Below the pieces are notes generated by a model. That model ran no database searches. It was given only the letters and a program-made list of their open reading frames with translations, and had not been told where the DNA came from. 64,000 nt of DNA from contig OZ021732.1 in NCBI GenBank assembly GCA_963978545.1, positions 50,387,214 to 50,451,213 on the forward strand, read 5' to 3'. Below are positions 41,301 through 45,407 of the stretch, in pieces. The position numbers and the translations under genes are program-made. This stretch comes from Linyphia triangularis. Lineage: Eukaryota > Arthropoda > Arachnida > Araneae > Linyphiidae. Within the stretch, counting starts at the first letter, position 1; every line of letters begins with the position of its first letter.

Positions 41301-44300
41301 AAATGTGAAATAATCTACTACGAGCAGGAGAGCAACACTGCTTTTCTTCGCATTTTACAATTTGTAGAAAGTATTGACTCTCTTACACATGCTTCGAATA
41401 CCAGTTCATATCACAGGTTTTTTTTAGAAATAAAGGGATTATTAAATGCTTACGTAAGCATCACTCATACCCCCTCCCCCTCCCTTGTCAGCAAAAATAA
41501 GCAAATCGCTAACCCCCTACCCCCCTAGGTGCTTACGTAATACTTGAACGGCCCCATTCCTGAGACAGATACAAAACTGCATTACAATTTTATTGGGTTT
41601 ACTTGCTTGTCTCACAACCAAGGAACCTACCTTCATTCTGATTTCTCCAAACTTTGATGTAGTGACCACTTTTCTTGCTGATTGCTAGCATCTATCGCTG
41701 TTTATGCTGGTGTGTGGTGGTTAGTTTCGCCGAACGTTACGCTGATGTTAAGCTTGTTATTGCCAAGATTTGGGCTGCTAAGACGGGAGCTATCACCGAG
41801 ATTTACATTCTTGTGATGTTCATTTTAGTCCCTATTAATCACTATTTCAAGGTTTGCGCCTCAATAGTTGTCTCTATCGCCGAGATTTACGCTTGTGATT
41901 GTCAATTTCGTAGATTTGAAGTCGATAGAATCGCCTCAATTTCAGCGATTTCCATCAATATATTGGATACTAACTTTGATATTTACGTTGGTGTGATGAT
42001 AATTTTTGCCGATTGTTGCCTTAATTCAGGGATGTGATTGCTTCCGCCGATCGGCGGAAAGAATCAAAGAAGGAAGTAACTTTTTTTTTTAATTTTATCA
42101 TCTTTCCGCTTTTGTGAATTTGTCTTATTTTTCCACCTATCAAAGTTTTCCTACAATTTTCTCATTGATCTTGCGGAGATTAAAATTTCCTGACAATCAT
42201 GGAACCTGCATGCGTTCAGACTTCCCCAAACCACCGATGGAATTATTATTCCCCCCTCCCCTTATTTTCCTCTAATGATAGACTCTATCGGAATTATTTA
42301 CATTGGTATGTTAGTCATTTTGCAAAACGTTACTCTGATGAAATGGCAGTTATTCCTGTGATTATGGCGAGCATTATCGCCGTTATTATGTAGCTGTGTG
42401 ATGCTCATTTTCATCGAGTCTTACTCCGAACTAATAGTTACTGACGTTATTGTAGAGGTTTGCATCTATCGGACATAGTACAGTTCAGCTAAAACGCGAA
42501 TTTCGACTTTTTCTTTTAATTAAAATTTCTTTCATTCTTGACATCGATACAAATCTGCATTACAATTTTGTTGGACTTGCAAGTCTGACAATCACAGAAC
42601 CTTCTTACCAGGCATTTTGCCTGCACTGGTACGGGCATTTTTGCCGATTGTTGGTTTAATATAATTGCCGAGACTTGCGCCGTTACGGTGGCCGCTATCA
42701 CCGATATTTATGTTGAAGTAACTGTAATTTTCACTTGGATTCAAGCCGTTTTCACTGAAGCTATTGGCGAGATTTGCGACGTCGTTTTGGTGTCATTTGC
42801 CTAGACTTCCTCTGATGTGAAAGTTGCTATGTACGTGATTAGTGTGTATGTGAGGATCGTTTTCACCGTTTGGTTTGAATTAATGATGAATGATTAGAAT
42901 TTTATTTTAATTTTGCGCAAGAAATTAATCCAAATCGTCTCAATTTTTATTATTTATTTTGTCATTTTTTTTAATTGTCATTTTAACTGCTATTGAATGT
43001 AAAATTGTTTATTTTAACTTGAAAAATAATTTTACATTTTAACTATAGATGTAAGTAATAGTTTAAAGTTAAAGTTATTTTTTATGTATAATTGTTTAAA
43101 ATTAATTCGTCTGGGGAAAATGTGTTTATTTTGTAAAAATTTTGCTTGGGTATTGTACCTAAACAGTGGCTACAGCTGACCTTAAACAAAAAAGAAAATT
43201 TCAAATAATGTAAATAATGAAATTGAACAATTTGGACAGCGAAATTATTCAAACTAAAAAGACAATGAAAATGGTTTAACTTTCCCAATCCAACTACATT
43301 TAAAGACAGTGTTTTGTTTTTTTTTTTTTTGTTTTTTTTTAATACACAAATTGATATATAATTTATAAAACATAAAAATTTTACATTATGAAAATATTTT
43401 AAAGTAATTATTTATTTTTAAAATTTGATTAAAATTGCAAGTATTCAGAAAACAAAAGTAGTTAATATATTATACAGAGTATTTTTTAAATGTGTGTGTT
43501 TGATCCATTTTGACATGATTTATGGTTTGTCTTTATTTTTAAAATAATACTTAAAAAAACAGCTTATTAAATCTGAAATTTAATACTAGAGTCCTCTTTT
43601 CTTGAGATTAGATTGTAATGAAAAAAAGTGTGATTTTAAAGTATAATTGCACATGCACAGTACAGGTACATTATACATACACTACACTAAATGAAGCAAT
43701 TTGGTATTTGTGTCATGAATGTGTAAAGATAAACAGTACATGCATCGTAATTTTGTTTATGATGGTGAATTTGAATGTTCTCTTACCTGAAAATTTATTA
43801 TTTATATATATTTTATCGATAGCTTATAATCAGGGAAAAAATTGGATGTTGCAGGGAATAATCAGGGAAATATCAGGGAATTTTAAAATAACTTTTCTGT
43901 GGACACCCTTATAAAGGAAACTTCAAAATTGTGTATGAATATTGTTCAAATAGCAGCTGTATTTGTAACCATGAGTGTGAATTATATTTTTGAAGTGTCA
44001 ATATAAGTGAAGAATTAAAAGAATTATTTATCTAGACACTAAAAAAAAAAATTACCATAAAAACAAAGTTTTTACCATAAAACCATTTTAATTGCCAAAT
44101 TTTTTTTTGCAATTACAACTTATTTAAGTAAATTGTAGTTCAGATTGAGTTTTCATAATGTTTGACCCTTATGAAGAAAACCATCGTTTCTTACCATTGA
44201 CTTTTTTTTAAAAAAAATGTTGTCCCTCCCCAAATACTTGATAGGACTCATTGTCAATGACAATGTACTCTATCTGACAAGTTTCAGCTCGATTGGTTAT

Positions 44301-45022
44301 TGGTAAATGAGTCCGAGGATTTGTCACACGCAAACAAAATCGAAGTCCAGGATGGATTTTTTTTTAAATTTATGATATAATTTTTTAAAAAATATAAAGT
44401 CTATCTTAGTTTTTAAAATGTTATGTTAAAAATACATAATTAGTTAGCAAGAGAAAAAAAAAAATTCAAAAAGAGTTGAGTTAGAAAAAGTTTATCAGAA
44501 AATTTTATGTGATATAAATTCATTTTTTTTTTTTTTTTTTTTCAGTCCCGATTTCTTAAACACTTTAAGAATATGATTAGAAATACCAAAGTAATTTTTA
44601 TGCATAAGTAATCTAAAATAGAGCAGTACACATATTTTGTACTTTGGTGTGGCTACCTTCAAATTTTAAGTTGCTATTTGAATCAATTTAAATTTGTAAA
44701 AATGTATTTTGGCTTATTTGTATTGTGGTAAATCAATATGTTTATAAAAATCCTGATTGTACTAACTTAAGTTTGTTTCTTCCAGTATTCTTTACCTGGA
44801 TGCAAAACAAGGGCAAATAAAATTATAGAAAAAAACATTGCAAGTGTTCACGAAATCATGAAAAAACGTTTAGTCTTTCAGCGGCTCTGGCCGTCCATGT
44901 TTTTAGGAATAGTCAACGATGCTTTAGAAGATTATATTGATATTAATCGCCATATGAAACTGTCCATGCAAAGCTTGCTAAAAAAGTGCAAATCTCTAGA
45001 TGAAAATGATAGCATTGATTGA
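3166..45022 (+). CDS. LRRC49: LRRC49, leucine-rich-repeat subunit of tubulin polyglutamylase (14 coding exons, full extent)
   Basis: Joining 14 exons gives about 715 residues if the ATG at 3166 is used, close to the human protein of about 686. Order: a short N-terminal region; SDS22-type 22-residue LRRs from about residue 80 to 240; an LRR cap ending near 275; a basic helical segment (DEERRTAHALMRKEEHRRQE); a low-complexity linker; then the conserved C-terminal half, with LQLYGPGAVAATISHAW, the KLKTQFPNIE region and the end segment QRLWPSMFLGIVNDALED. Every junction keeps phase and no LRR is missing. In vertebrates LRRC49 is a non-catalytic subunit of the TTLL1 polyglutamylase complex, which adds glutamate chains to tubulin in neurons and cilia; that role here is inferred from orthology. 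The start is uncertain (see the first exon). No frame breaks were found. Confidence 0.93.
3387..5130. other. Intron 1 start; fragment of a hAT-like element end at 3599
   Basis: The stretch has no ORF of note. At 3599 begins CAGGGCTCGGCAAACC, which looks like a hAT-type terminal repeat. It is followed by the 16-base palindrome GAGCCGCATGCGGCTC at 3624-3639. No matching right end was found, so it appears truncated. The phrase GTCCACGGACAGGACAA occurs twice (about 4050 and 4585), suggesting an old repeat. The rest is AT-rich with no recognised content. Confidence 0.4.
6059..8521 (-). mobile_element. hAT element with ZBED-type transposase (8-bp TSD CTTTAGAG)
   Basis: A 2463-bp element has left end aagggtttcttaacc and right end ggttaagaaacactg, imperfect inverted repeats. 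It is flanked by CTTTAGAG at 6051-6058 and 8522-8529. The minus strand encodes a nearly complete transposase. TIR, TSD length and protein all point to the hAT superfamily. It lies in LRRC49 intron 1 on the opposite strand. Confidence 0.9.
6219..8015 (-). pseudogene. hAT transposase, ZBED5/SCAND3-like, two frame breaks
   Basis: Three minus-strand frames follow each other: 8015-7671, 7654-6890 and 6905-6219. The first begins MSKKRKYDENYVKYGF and holds a BED-type zinc finger (CFLCGKVL then H). The second contains the catalytic core segments FSMQLDETTDISNCSQLLVF and LCTDGAPAMLGNKSGF, plus the VRWLSRGQVLKR region. The third ends with the hAT C-terminal dimerisation motif region (CEAGFSTLVTIKTKYRNRL). 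Frameshifts near 7670-7720 and 6895 separate them, so the copy is probably inactive. Vertebrate genes such as ZBED5 derive from this lineage. Otherwise few lesions are present, so the insertion is fairly young. Confidence 0.88.
8957..10647. mobile_element. TIR element CAGGGGTC with 6-bp TSD GATTTG
   Basis: The element runs from CAGGGGTCGCAGAC to CACTTTGACCCCTG and is flanked by GATTTG at 8951-8956 and 10648-10653. Both subterminal regions contain 'tcctatat' repeats (about 8973-9065 and 10590-10622) in inverted orientation. No transposase ORF is present. It carries a nested MITE at 9370-9791. The 6-bp duplication is repeated at 19400 and 38964 and may mark a hAT subgroup. Confidence 0.8.
9370..9791. 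mobile_element. TIR MITE, CAGGGTTCCCAC family, copy 2 (5-bp TSD GAGAT)
   Basis: A 422-bp element begins CAGGGTTTCCACGG and ends GTGGGAACCCTG, flanked by GAGAT at 9365-9369 and 9792-9796. It aligns along its length with the copy at 2012-2413, including the repeated AAAGTGCTTAA / GGTCCTTAAAAGTC phrases. It is nested inside the element at 8957-10647, so it is younger than that element. Confidence 0.87.
10865..11068 (+). CDS. LRRC49: LRRC49 coding exon 2 (first LRRs)
   Basis: The acceptor ctttctttcag ends at 10864 and the donor gtatcc starts at 11069. The exon begins and ends in phase 2. It encodes CNLTHCPIIEGEEQLHLLNL followed by two LRRs (FLDLSDN and MLILARN cores). The CPII.GE..L..LN motif is the hallmark start of the LRR domain in LRRC49. 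Confidence 0.95.
11634..11700 (+). CDS. LRRC49: LRRC49 coding exon 3
   Basis: A 67-base exon has acceptor caaatatag (ending 11633) and donor gtagat. It encodes one LRR, RIRNIDGLQKLQHLDVLDLS, then GNE. It enters in phase 2 and leaves in phase 0. Intron 3, which follows, is 15.9 kb. Confidence 0.92.
11701..12950. other. Intron 3 start, no recognised content
   Basis: The stretch is mostly AT-rich with a poly(A) run at 12447-12463. Between 12560 and 12840 it is richer in GC, which hints at an old insertion, but no protein, TIR or LTR boundary could be read. Confidence 0.35.
13030..13178 (+). pseudogene. Relic of a transposase related to the one at 46084-47670
   Basis: Frame 1 of this piece gives KALKVVAQRCFVPKLNFDAS followed by DYREM. 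It matches the segment VRKFKVPKINFDAKDYIDM of the hAT-like transposase at 46789-47670. After a frameshift it continues NPPLLDALTI, matching the PPML..V..DSL region. It is degraded, carries stops, and is cut by the pogo insertion at 13180. Confidence 0.6.
13180..15387 (-). mobile_element. pogo/Tigger-type DNA transposon (TA TSD)
   Basis: A 2208-bp element has left end CAGTGGAACTTGGATAATTC and right end GAATTATCCATGTTCTACTG, inverted repeats of about 25 bp with small differences. It is flanked by TA at 13178-13179 and 15388-15389. Subterminal copies of GAATTATCC/TTCGAATTA motifs occur at both ends. The minus strand encodes a CENP-B-type HTH plus DDE transposase. These are the marks of Tigger elements in the Tc1/mariner-pogo group. 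Confidence 0.93.
13615..14944 (-). pseudogene. Tigger/pogo transposase with stops and a frameshift
   Basis: Translation probably began at the minus-strand ATG 14944-14942 (MSLSKPRVQYVTLTFAEK). A stop and a frameshift fall between 14900 and 14830. The frame 14820-14401 then carries the CENPB-type HTH (EPDNPEVDECVLKWFKAQ, GWLDGFKERNGISF). It also carries the first acidic catalytic motif FNVDETDLFY, where an in-frame TAA ends it. The same frame resumes at once (CTPDKTLAFKGERCSGGKK) and includes the second catalytic Asp region KIILFIDNCTAH and the MDQGIIKNLKHFYR segment, ending near 13615. Apart from these few lesions the catalytic domain looks well kept. Confidence 0.88.
15388..16050. other. Intron 3 stretch, nothing recognised
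   Basis: A local direct repeat of 'tgaaatttcttaactgtc' occurs at 15389-15407 and 15422-15440, immediately right of the pogo insertion. Otherwise the stretch is AT-rich without a recognised element or ORF. Confidence 0.35.
16225..18604 (+). mobile_element. Solo LTR (4-bp TSD ATGC), split by a pogo MITE
   Basis: The sequence starts TGTTACGAATTTC and ends CACGCAACA, with ATGC at 16221-16224 and 18605-18608. Removing the MITE at 16671-18373 leaves an LTR of about 675 bp. A TATA box (GTATATAAG, about 16607-16615) lies 50 bases before the MITE, as expected for a plus-oriented LTR promoter. No internal retroelement genes are present, so this is a solo LTR left by recombination. The 4-bp duplication and the TG...CA ends fit a Ty3-type element. 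Confidence 0.75.
16671..18373. mobile_element. pogo-like MITE/deletion derivative (TA TSD)
   Basis: The left end CAGTAAAAGCCCGATTATC and right end GATAGTCTGGCTTTTACTG are flanked by TA (16669-16670, 18374-18375). Subterminal regions at both ends contain ccggaatt / aaccggaa-type phrases in inverted orientation. There is no coding capacity, and a T run sits at 16781-16814. The ends resemble Tigger/pogo termini but differ from the element at 13180. Confidence 0.8.
19619..20668. mobile_element. TIR element, CAGGGTTCCCAC family, copy 3 (5-bp TSD GATAT), with internal tandem repeat
   Basis: The ends CAGGGTTCCCACTGG and AGAGGGGGAACCCTG are flanked by GATAT at 19614-19618 and 20669-20673. It is longer than the copies at 2012 and 9370 because of a tandem array at about 19755-20240, with three full and one partial unit of 145-165 bp. 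Each unit carries an 'acaattaaatat' start, a 'ggacggttttcgatctg' core and a 'gtctagtacttgacca' block. T runs at 20020-20049 and 20360-20395 are also inside. Confidence 0.83.
21150..23418. mobile_element. hAT element TAGGGATGGAACGGAT (8-bp TSD ATTATAAC)
   Basis: Perfect 16-bp termini TAGGGATGGAACGGAT and ATCCGTTCCATCCCTA are flanked by ATTATAAC at 21142-21149 and 23419-23426. Both subterminal regions are filled with repeats of GGATATCCGG / CCGGATAT (21175-21265 and 23286-23408), which may be transposase-binding sites. No transposase remains. It carries a SINE-like insertion at about 21350-21655. Confidence 0.88.
21350..21655 (+). mobile_element. tRNA-derived SINE-like insertion with perfect palindrome
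   Basis: The head has a box A-like 'agtggttagcgcac' and a box B-like GGTTTGATTCG spaced as in a tRNA gene (21351-21395). A GC-rich body of about 200 bp, unlike its surroundings, follows. It ends in a perfect 45-base inverted repeat (21603-21647, 22-base arms around one A) that starts CCCTAATAGCACACATCC. Clear TSDs were not found. The body differs from the SINEs at 37683 and 57903. Confidence 0.6.
24052..25634. other. Intron 3 stretch, nothing recognised
   Basis: AT-rich sequence with an A run at 25318-25334. The phrase 'taacttacgtta' and variants (TTACGTTA/AACTTATGTT) recur at 24820, 24990, 25146 and, beyond the MITE, at 26900 and 27063. This may be a diffuse repeat. No element boundary or ORF was identified. 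Confidence 0.35.
25643..26343. mobile_element. hAT MITE CAGCGTTAGCCAC (8-bp TSD CTTTAGAC)
   Basis: A 701-bp element starts CAGCGTTAGCCACTATGCGG and ends AGTGGTGAACGCACGCTG, flanked by CTTTAGAC at 25635-25642 and 26344-26351. The 'gcggcccgc' at the left and 'atggcccgc' near the right are inverted subterminal motifs common in hAT elements. No ORF is present. Confidence 0.85.
27574..27717 (+). CDS. LRRC49: LRRC49 coding exon 4
   Basis: The acceptor cctattctag ends at 27573 and the donor gtgagt starts at 27718. The exon is 48 codons in phase 0 on both sides. It encodes two LRRs with cores ELRVLNISSNQLTHI and SLVELNLCKNSISEV, matching the order of repeats in vertebrate LRRC49. Confidence 0.95.
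27915..27976 (+). CDS. LRRC49: LRRC49 coding exon 5
   Basis: The acceptor tatttcag (ending 27914) and donor gtattt (27977) bound 62 bases encoding NEVDVLPRLQRLFLAQNSIE plus a split Arg. The exon enters in phase 0 and leaves in phase 2. It covers the last regular LRR. Confidence 0.92.
27977..29825. other. Intron 5, low-complexity rich
   Basis: The intron contains long homopolymers (T at 28138-28155, A at 28864-28887, G at 28927-28939). 'tggtttaaat / agtttaaacca' phrases at 28107-28132 and 'actggtttaaat' at 28888-28920 hint at a degraded inverted-repeat element. Its ends cannot be placed. Confidence 0.35.
29826..29973 (+). CDS. LRRC49: LRRC49 coding exon 6 (LRR cap)
   Basis: The acceptor gtttccacag ends at 29825 and the donor gtattc starts at 29974. 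The exon encodes FEDMYCVGNIPLLCDLTLEG, a Tyr-containing segment, and the cap NIPQLKVLDTRRAL. It enters in phase 2 and leaves in phase 0. Confidence 0.93.
30250..30641. mobile_element. TIR MITE CAG(A/G)GTGGCCACA (5-bp TSD AATGA)
   Basis: A 392-bp element begins CAGAGTGGCCACAGAACC and ends TTTTGTGGCCACCCTG, flanked by AATGA at 30245-30249 and 30642-30646. The interior has 'tcagggaa' and 'gaaaatcaggga' phrases shared with the long element at 38255-43910, whose termini (CAGGGTGTCCACAG) are of the same type. It lies in intron 6. Confidence 0.85.
31201..31284 (+). CDS. LRRC49: LRRC49 coding exon 7
   Basis: The acceptor tattttaaag ends at 31200 and the donor gtgagt starts at 31285. The 28 codons in phase 0/0 encode the charged helical segment DEERRTAHALMRKEEHRRQE and GIRLAKVK. 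This is the conserved EERR segment that follows the LRR cap in LRRC49. Confidence 0.92.
31714..31907 (+). CDS. LRRC49: LRRC49 coding exon 8
   Basis: The acceptor gcaccttcag ends at 31713 and the donor gtaagg starts at 31908. The exon encodes EAKVKAIATARQLWE, corresponding to the ...ARQWD region in vertebrates, followed by a Ser/Thr-rich linker. It ends in an acidic and Cys-rich stretch (SEEEEDMFCSC). It enters in phase 0 and leaves in phase 2. Confidence 0.9.
32731..32859 (+). CDS. LRRC49: LRRC49 coding exon 9 (Cys-rich and basic linker)
   Basis: The acceptor atttcctttag ends at 32730 and the donor gtaattt starts at 32860. Across the junction with exon 8 the protein reads CSCCGGQGNDCNECEGG, then a basic segment KSKKPKSRSQKRG. 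This part has no counterpart that I know in vertebrate LRRC49. Phase is 2 on both sides. Confidence 0.87.
32860..34399. other. Intron 9, nothing recognised
   Basis: AT-rich sequence with T/A runs and a C-rich patch at about 33330-33360. No ORF or element boundary was identified. Confidence 0.35.
34400..34643 (+). CDS. LRRC49: LRRC49 coding exon 10 (start of conserved C-terminal half)
   Basis: The acceptor tttttctgcag ends at 34399 and the donor gtaagt starts at 34644. The exon encodes LAEVEFGNLQLYGPGAVAAT and SHAWAPQTLSLIHTVCFHFV, and ends KLKTQFPNIE. It closely matches the LYG.GA.. / F..FD.I...L.KLK..FPN pattern of vertebrate LRRC49. It enters in phase 2 and leaves in phase 0. Confidence 0.96.
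34810..34992 (+). CDS. LRRC49: LRRC49 coding exon 11
   Basis: The acceptor attcttttcag ends at 34809 and the donor gtaagg starts at 34993. The 61 codons in phase 0/0 include QLNALGQIPGLKNLTIETEG, NPILQLSLWRIYTVYRLS and IEQINGAM. These match the LTI...GNP...LW.YY..R.S segment of the family. Confidence 0.96.
35558..36372 (+). repeat. Dispersed 'CTAGCTG...TTCGCTCGCT' repeat with tandem 43-48-bp units, copy 1
   Basis: It starts aactagctgcgtggcc. A tandem array at about 35630-35900 follows, with around six units of the type GAAAGGTTCATTGCT...AAGC.. .GGCTCGCTTCGCTCGCT (about 43-48 bp). After this come longer degenerate units containing 'ttgaaattttc.gagctcta' at about 36050-36330. It ends near 'agacagcttgttttattattatag'. 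The same order occurs at 52495-53726. An inverted fragment of its head lies at about 36765-36920. The class is unknown. Confidence 0.7.
36765..36920 (-). repeat. Inverted fragment of the CTAGCTG repeat head
   Basis: On the minus strand this reads 'ctactagctgtgtggccatgtattgc', matching the start at 35560 (ctagctgcgtggccccccattgc). It is followed by 'gttttgac..tgtgcaaaccattcgctattgattcatta' and gctcgctttg-like units. It may be a second copy in opposite orientation, or the inverted terminus of one larger element spanning 35558-36920. Confidence 0.55.
37186..37295 (+). CDS. LRRC49: LRRC49 coding exon 12
   Basis: The acceptor aacttctcag ends at 37185 and the donor gtaaat starts at 37296. The exon encodes VTELERNKAEEIFGGLGFAA and LLLPKYRLSSLLNSP. 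The V...E...AE..FG.L...AS..LP.YRL.SLL arrangement is conserved in LRRC49. It enters in phase 0 and leaves in phase 2. Confidence 0.95.
37513..37633 (+). CDS. LRRC49: LRRC49 coding exon 13, followed by a GC donor
   Basis: The acceptor tttattacag ends at 37512. The exon encodes VKQMFLKEKGYSPNSLQRQP and ATFTYNPDFE, then ends in GAG|GCAAGT at 37633/37634. There is no usable GT donor. The GC donor gives phase 0, which is exactly what the next exon needs. GC-AG introns are a known minor class with a strong consensus (AG|GCAAGT), as seen here. Confidence 0.9.
37683..37858 (+). mobile_element. tRNA-derived SINE, copy A (15-bp TSD)
   Basis: A 176-bp element starts ccgaccaaatggtataatag. Box A-like (tataatagttagcata) and box B (GGTTCGAGTCC) motifs are in the tRNA-like head. 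A body ending in 'gacggcgccagataat' and the tail 'gaaaacaaccaac' follow. It is flanked by CCAACATCGTTTCAG at 37668-37682 and 37859-37873. It is about 85-90% identical by eye to the copy at 57903-58080. Mobilisation by a LINE is inferred from the long TSD. It sits 50 bases into LRRC49 intron 13. Confidence 0.9.
38964..40577. mobile_element. Innermost TIR element CATACCTGCCAAC (6-bp TSD ATACGG)
   Basis: Perfect 13-bp termini CATACCTGCCAAC and GTTGGCAGGTATG are flanked by ATACGG at 38958-38963 and 40578-40583. Near the left end, 'cgtacaatgtacgg' and 'tttgtacgggtgtacg' form small palindromes. The middle (39220-39890) has about three tandem units of 180-190 bp, each with a 'gaaagtgcttt.gttttt' block and a 'gtgttgccgacggga' block, then a short inverted copy at 39868-39885. 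No ORF is supported. Confidence 0.83.
40795..41268 (-). CDS. ORF of the nested 3-bp-TSD element, with a zinc-finger-like motif
   Basis: An intact 157-codon frame on the minus strand starts MAQTPHDLIPSEEGEFLELR and lies wholly inside the element at 38845-41555. Residues about 54-77 hold CGKCGLYHPSLKSTIRHKK with a following IVH. This is a C-x2-C-x12-H-x4-H pattern like a C2H2/BED finger. The C-terminal third is acidic. No catalytic motif is seen, so it may be the remnant of a transposase or accessory protein of the element. Function is unknown. Confidence 0.5.
   Translation of the reverse strand: MAQTPHDLIPSEEGEFLELRLRLSLNLHVPLGGFLKMPYDYFCQSIKPQLSARTCGKCGLYHPSLKSTIRHKKIVHGENSQRACLVRPMRIAARRANELMCVINYVEGMEDTEWISEEEVCPDSLCETSDEAITSDVRSPIISDIKNWLEQPWITSD
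43916..44785. other. End of intron 13, nothing recognised
   Basis: AT-rich sequence with T/A runs (44522-44544) and no identified element. It ends with the acceptor tttcttccag of the last exon. Confidence 0.35.
44786..45022 (+). CDS. LRRC49: LRRC49 terminal coding exon 14
   Basis: The acceptor gtttcttccag ends at 44785 and the stop TGA is at 45020-45022. The exon encodes CKTRANKIIEKNIASVHEIM, QRLWPSMFLGIVNDALED and HMKLSMQSLLKKCKSL. The LWP.MF...V.DA. motif is the conserved C-terminus of LRRC49. Phase 0 at entry agrees with the GC donor at 37634. Confidence 0.96.
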   Translation, partial: YSLPGCKTRANKIIEKNIASVHEIMKKRLVFQRLWPSMFLGIVNDALEDYIDINRHMKLSMQSLLKKCKSLDENDSID

Positions 45023-45221
45023 TTTCCGATTGTTTTTAATCTTTTTGCTAAAAAGATTTTTGAAAATTGAGATCACCCGTCTCCATTTCTTTACTTAATA
45101 TTTCATATCAAAAATCTTTCAATTACAATTTTTTTTGACAATCAACATTCCATATAGATAAACACTGTCTTCTACTATTTCGGGTAACACTTTAAATCTT
45201 GTTAAATATGAATTTTGTTCT

Positions 45222-45227
45222 AATAAA
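45222..45227 (+). terminator. LRRC49: LRRC49 poly(A) signal
   Basis: AATAAA lies 200 bases after the LRRC49 stop, followed by T-rich and GT-containing sequence (cccagtgttttattttttctt). This gives a short 3' UTR. Confidence 0.65.
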
Positions 45228-45407
45228 GCTTATCTATTTATCCCAGTGTTTTATTTTTTCTTACTTCACAATTTTTTTACTGAAGAGCTTAAATGGCAAC
45301 TTTGCACCTAAAAATAATTGAGTGCACTTTAAGAGTATTACTTAAATTGAATGCTGTGTGTATGATCTCCTAGACTAGCGTTCTCCGCTAGTGGGTAACA
45401 TGCACAT

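Larger units (their letters stand above)
38845..41555. mobile_element. Nested TIR element GGGGTCGTTCAA (3-bp TSD ATT)
   Basis: The left end GGGGTCGTTCAAATATTAAG and right end GTAATACTTGAACGGCCCC are inverted repeats, with ATT at 38842-38844 and 41556-41558. The host repeat has an uninterrupted relative at about 42521-42570 with a single ATT at the same place, which confirms the insertion. Poly-C tracts and a shared 'gtcagcaaaaataagcaaatcgc' phrase (38907-38929 and 41489-41511, direct orientation) flank the interior. The 3-bp TSD and GGG start suggest a PIF/Harbinger-like or other 3-bp-TSD group. It carries the ORF 40795-41268 and a nested element at 38964. Confidence 0.8.
38255..43910. mobile_element. 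Long TIR element CAGGGTGTCCACAGA (5-bp TSD GTAAA/ATAAA) with internal tandem repeats
   Basis: The left end CAGGGTGTCCACAGATCGGG is matched by the right end ttttctgtggacaccctt, with one mismatch at the last base. Flanks are GTAAA (38250-38254) and ATAAA (43911-43915). Both ends have 'tcagggaa' repeats (38284-38335 and 43831-43880), as in the short relative at 30250. Inside are at least four degenerate tandem units starting with a 'tgacaatca.ggaacct' phrase at about 38515, 41618, 42190 and 42590. A nested element occupies 38845-41555. No transposase was recognised. Confidence 0.75.
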
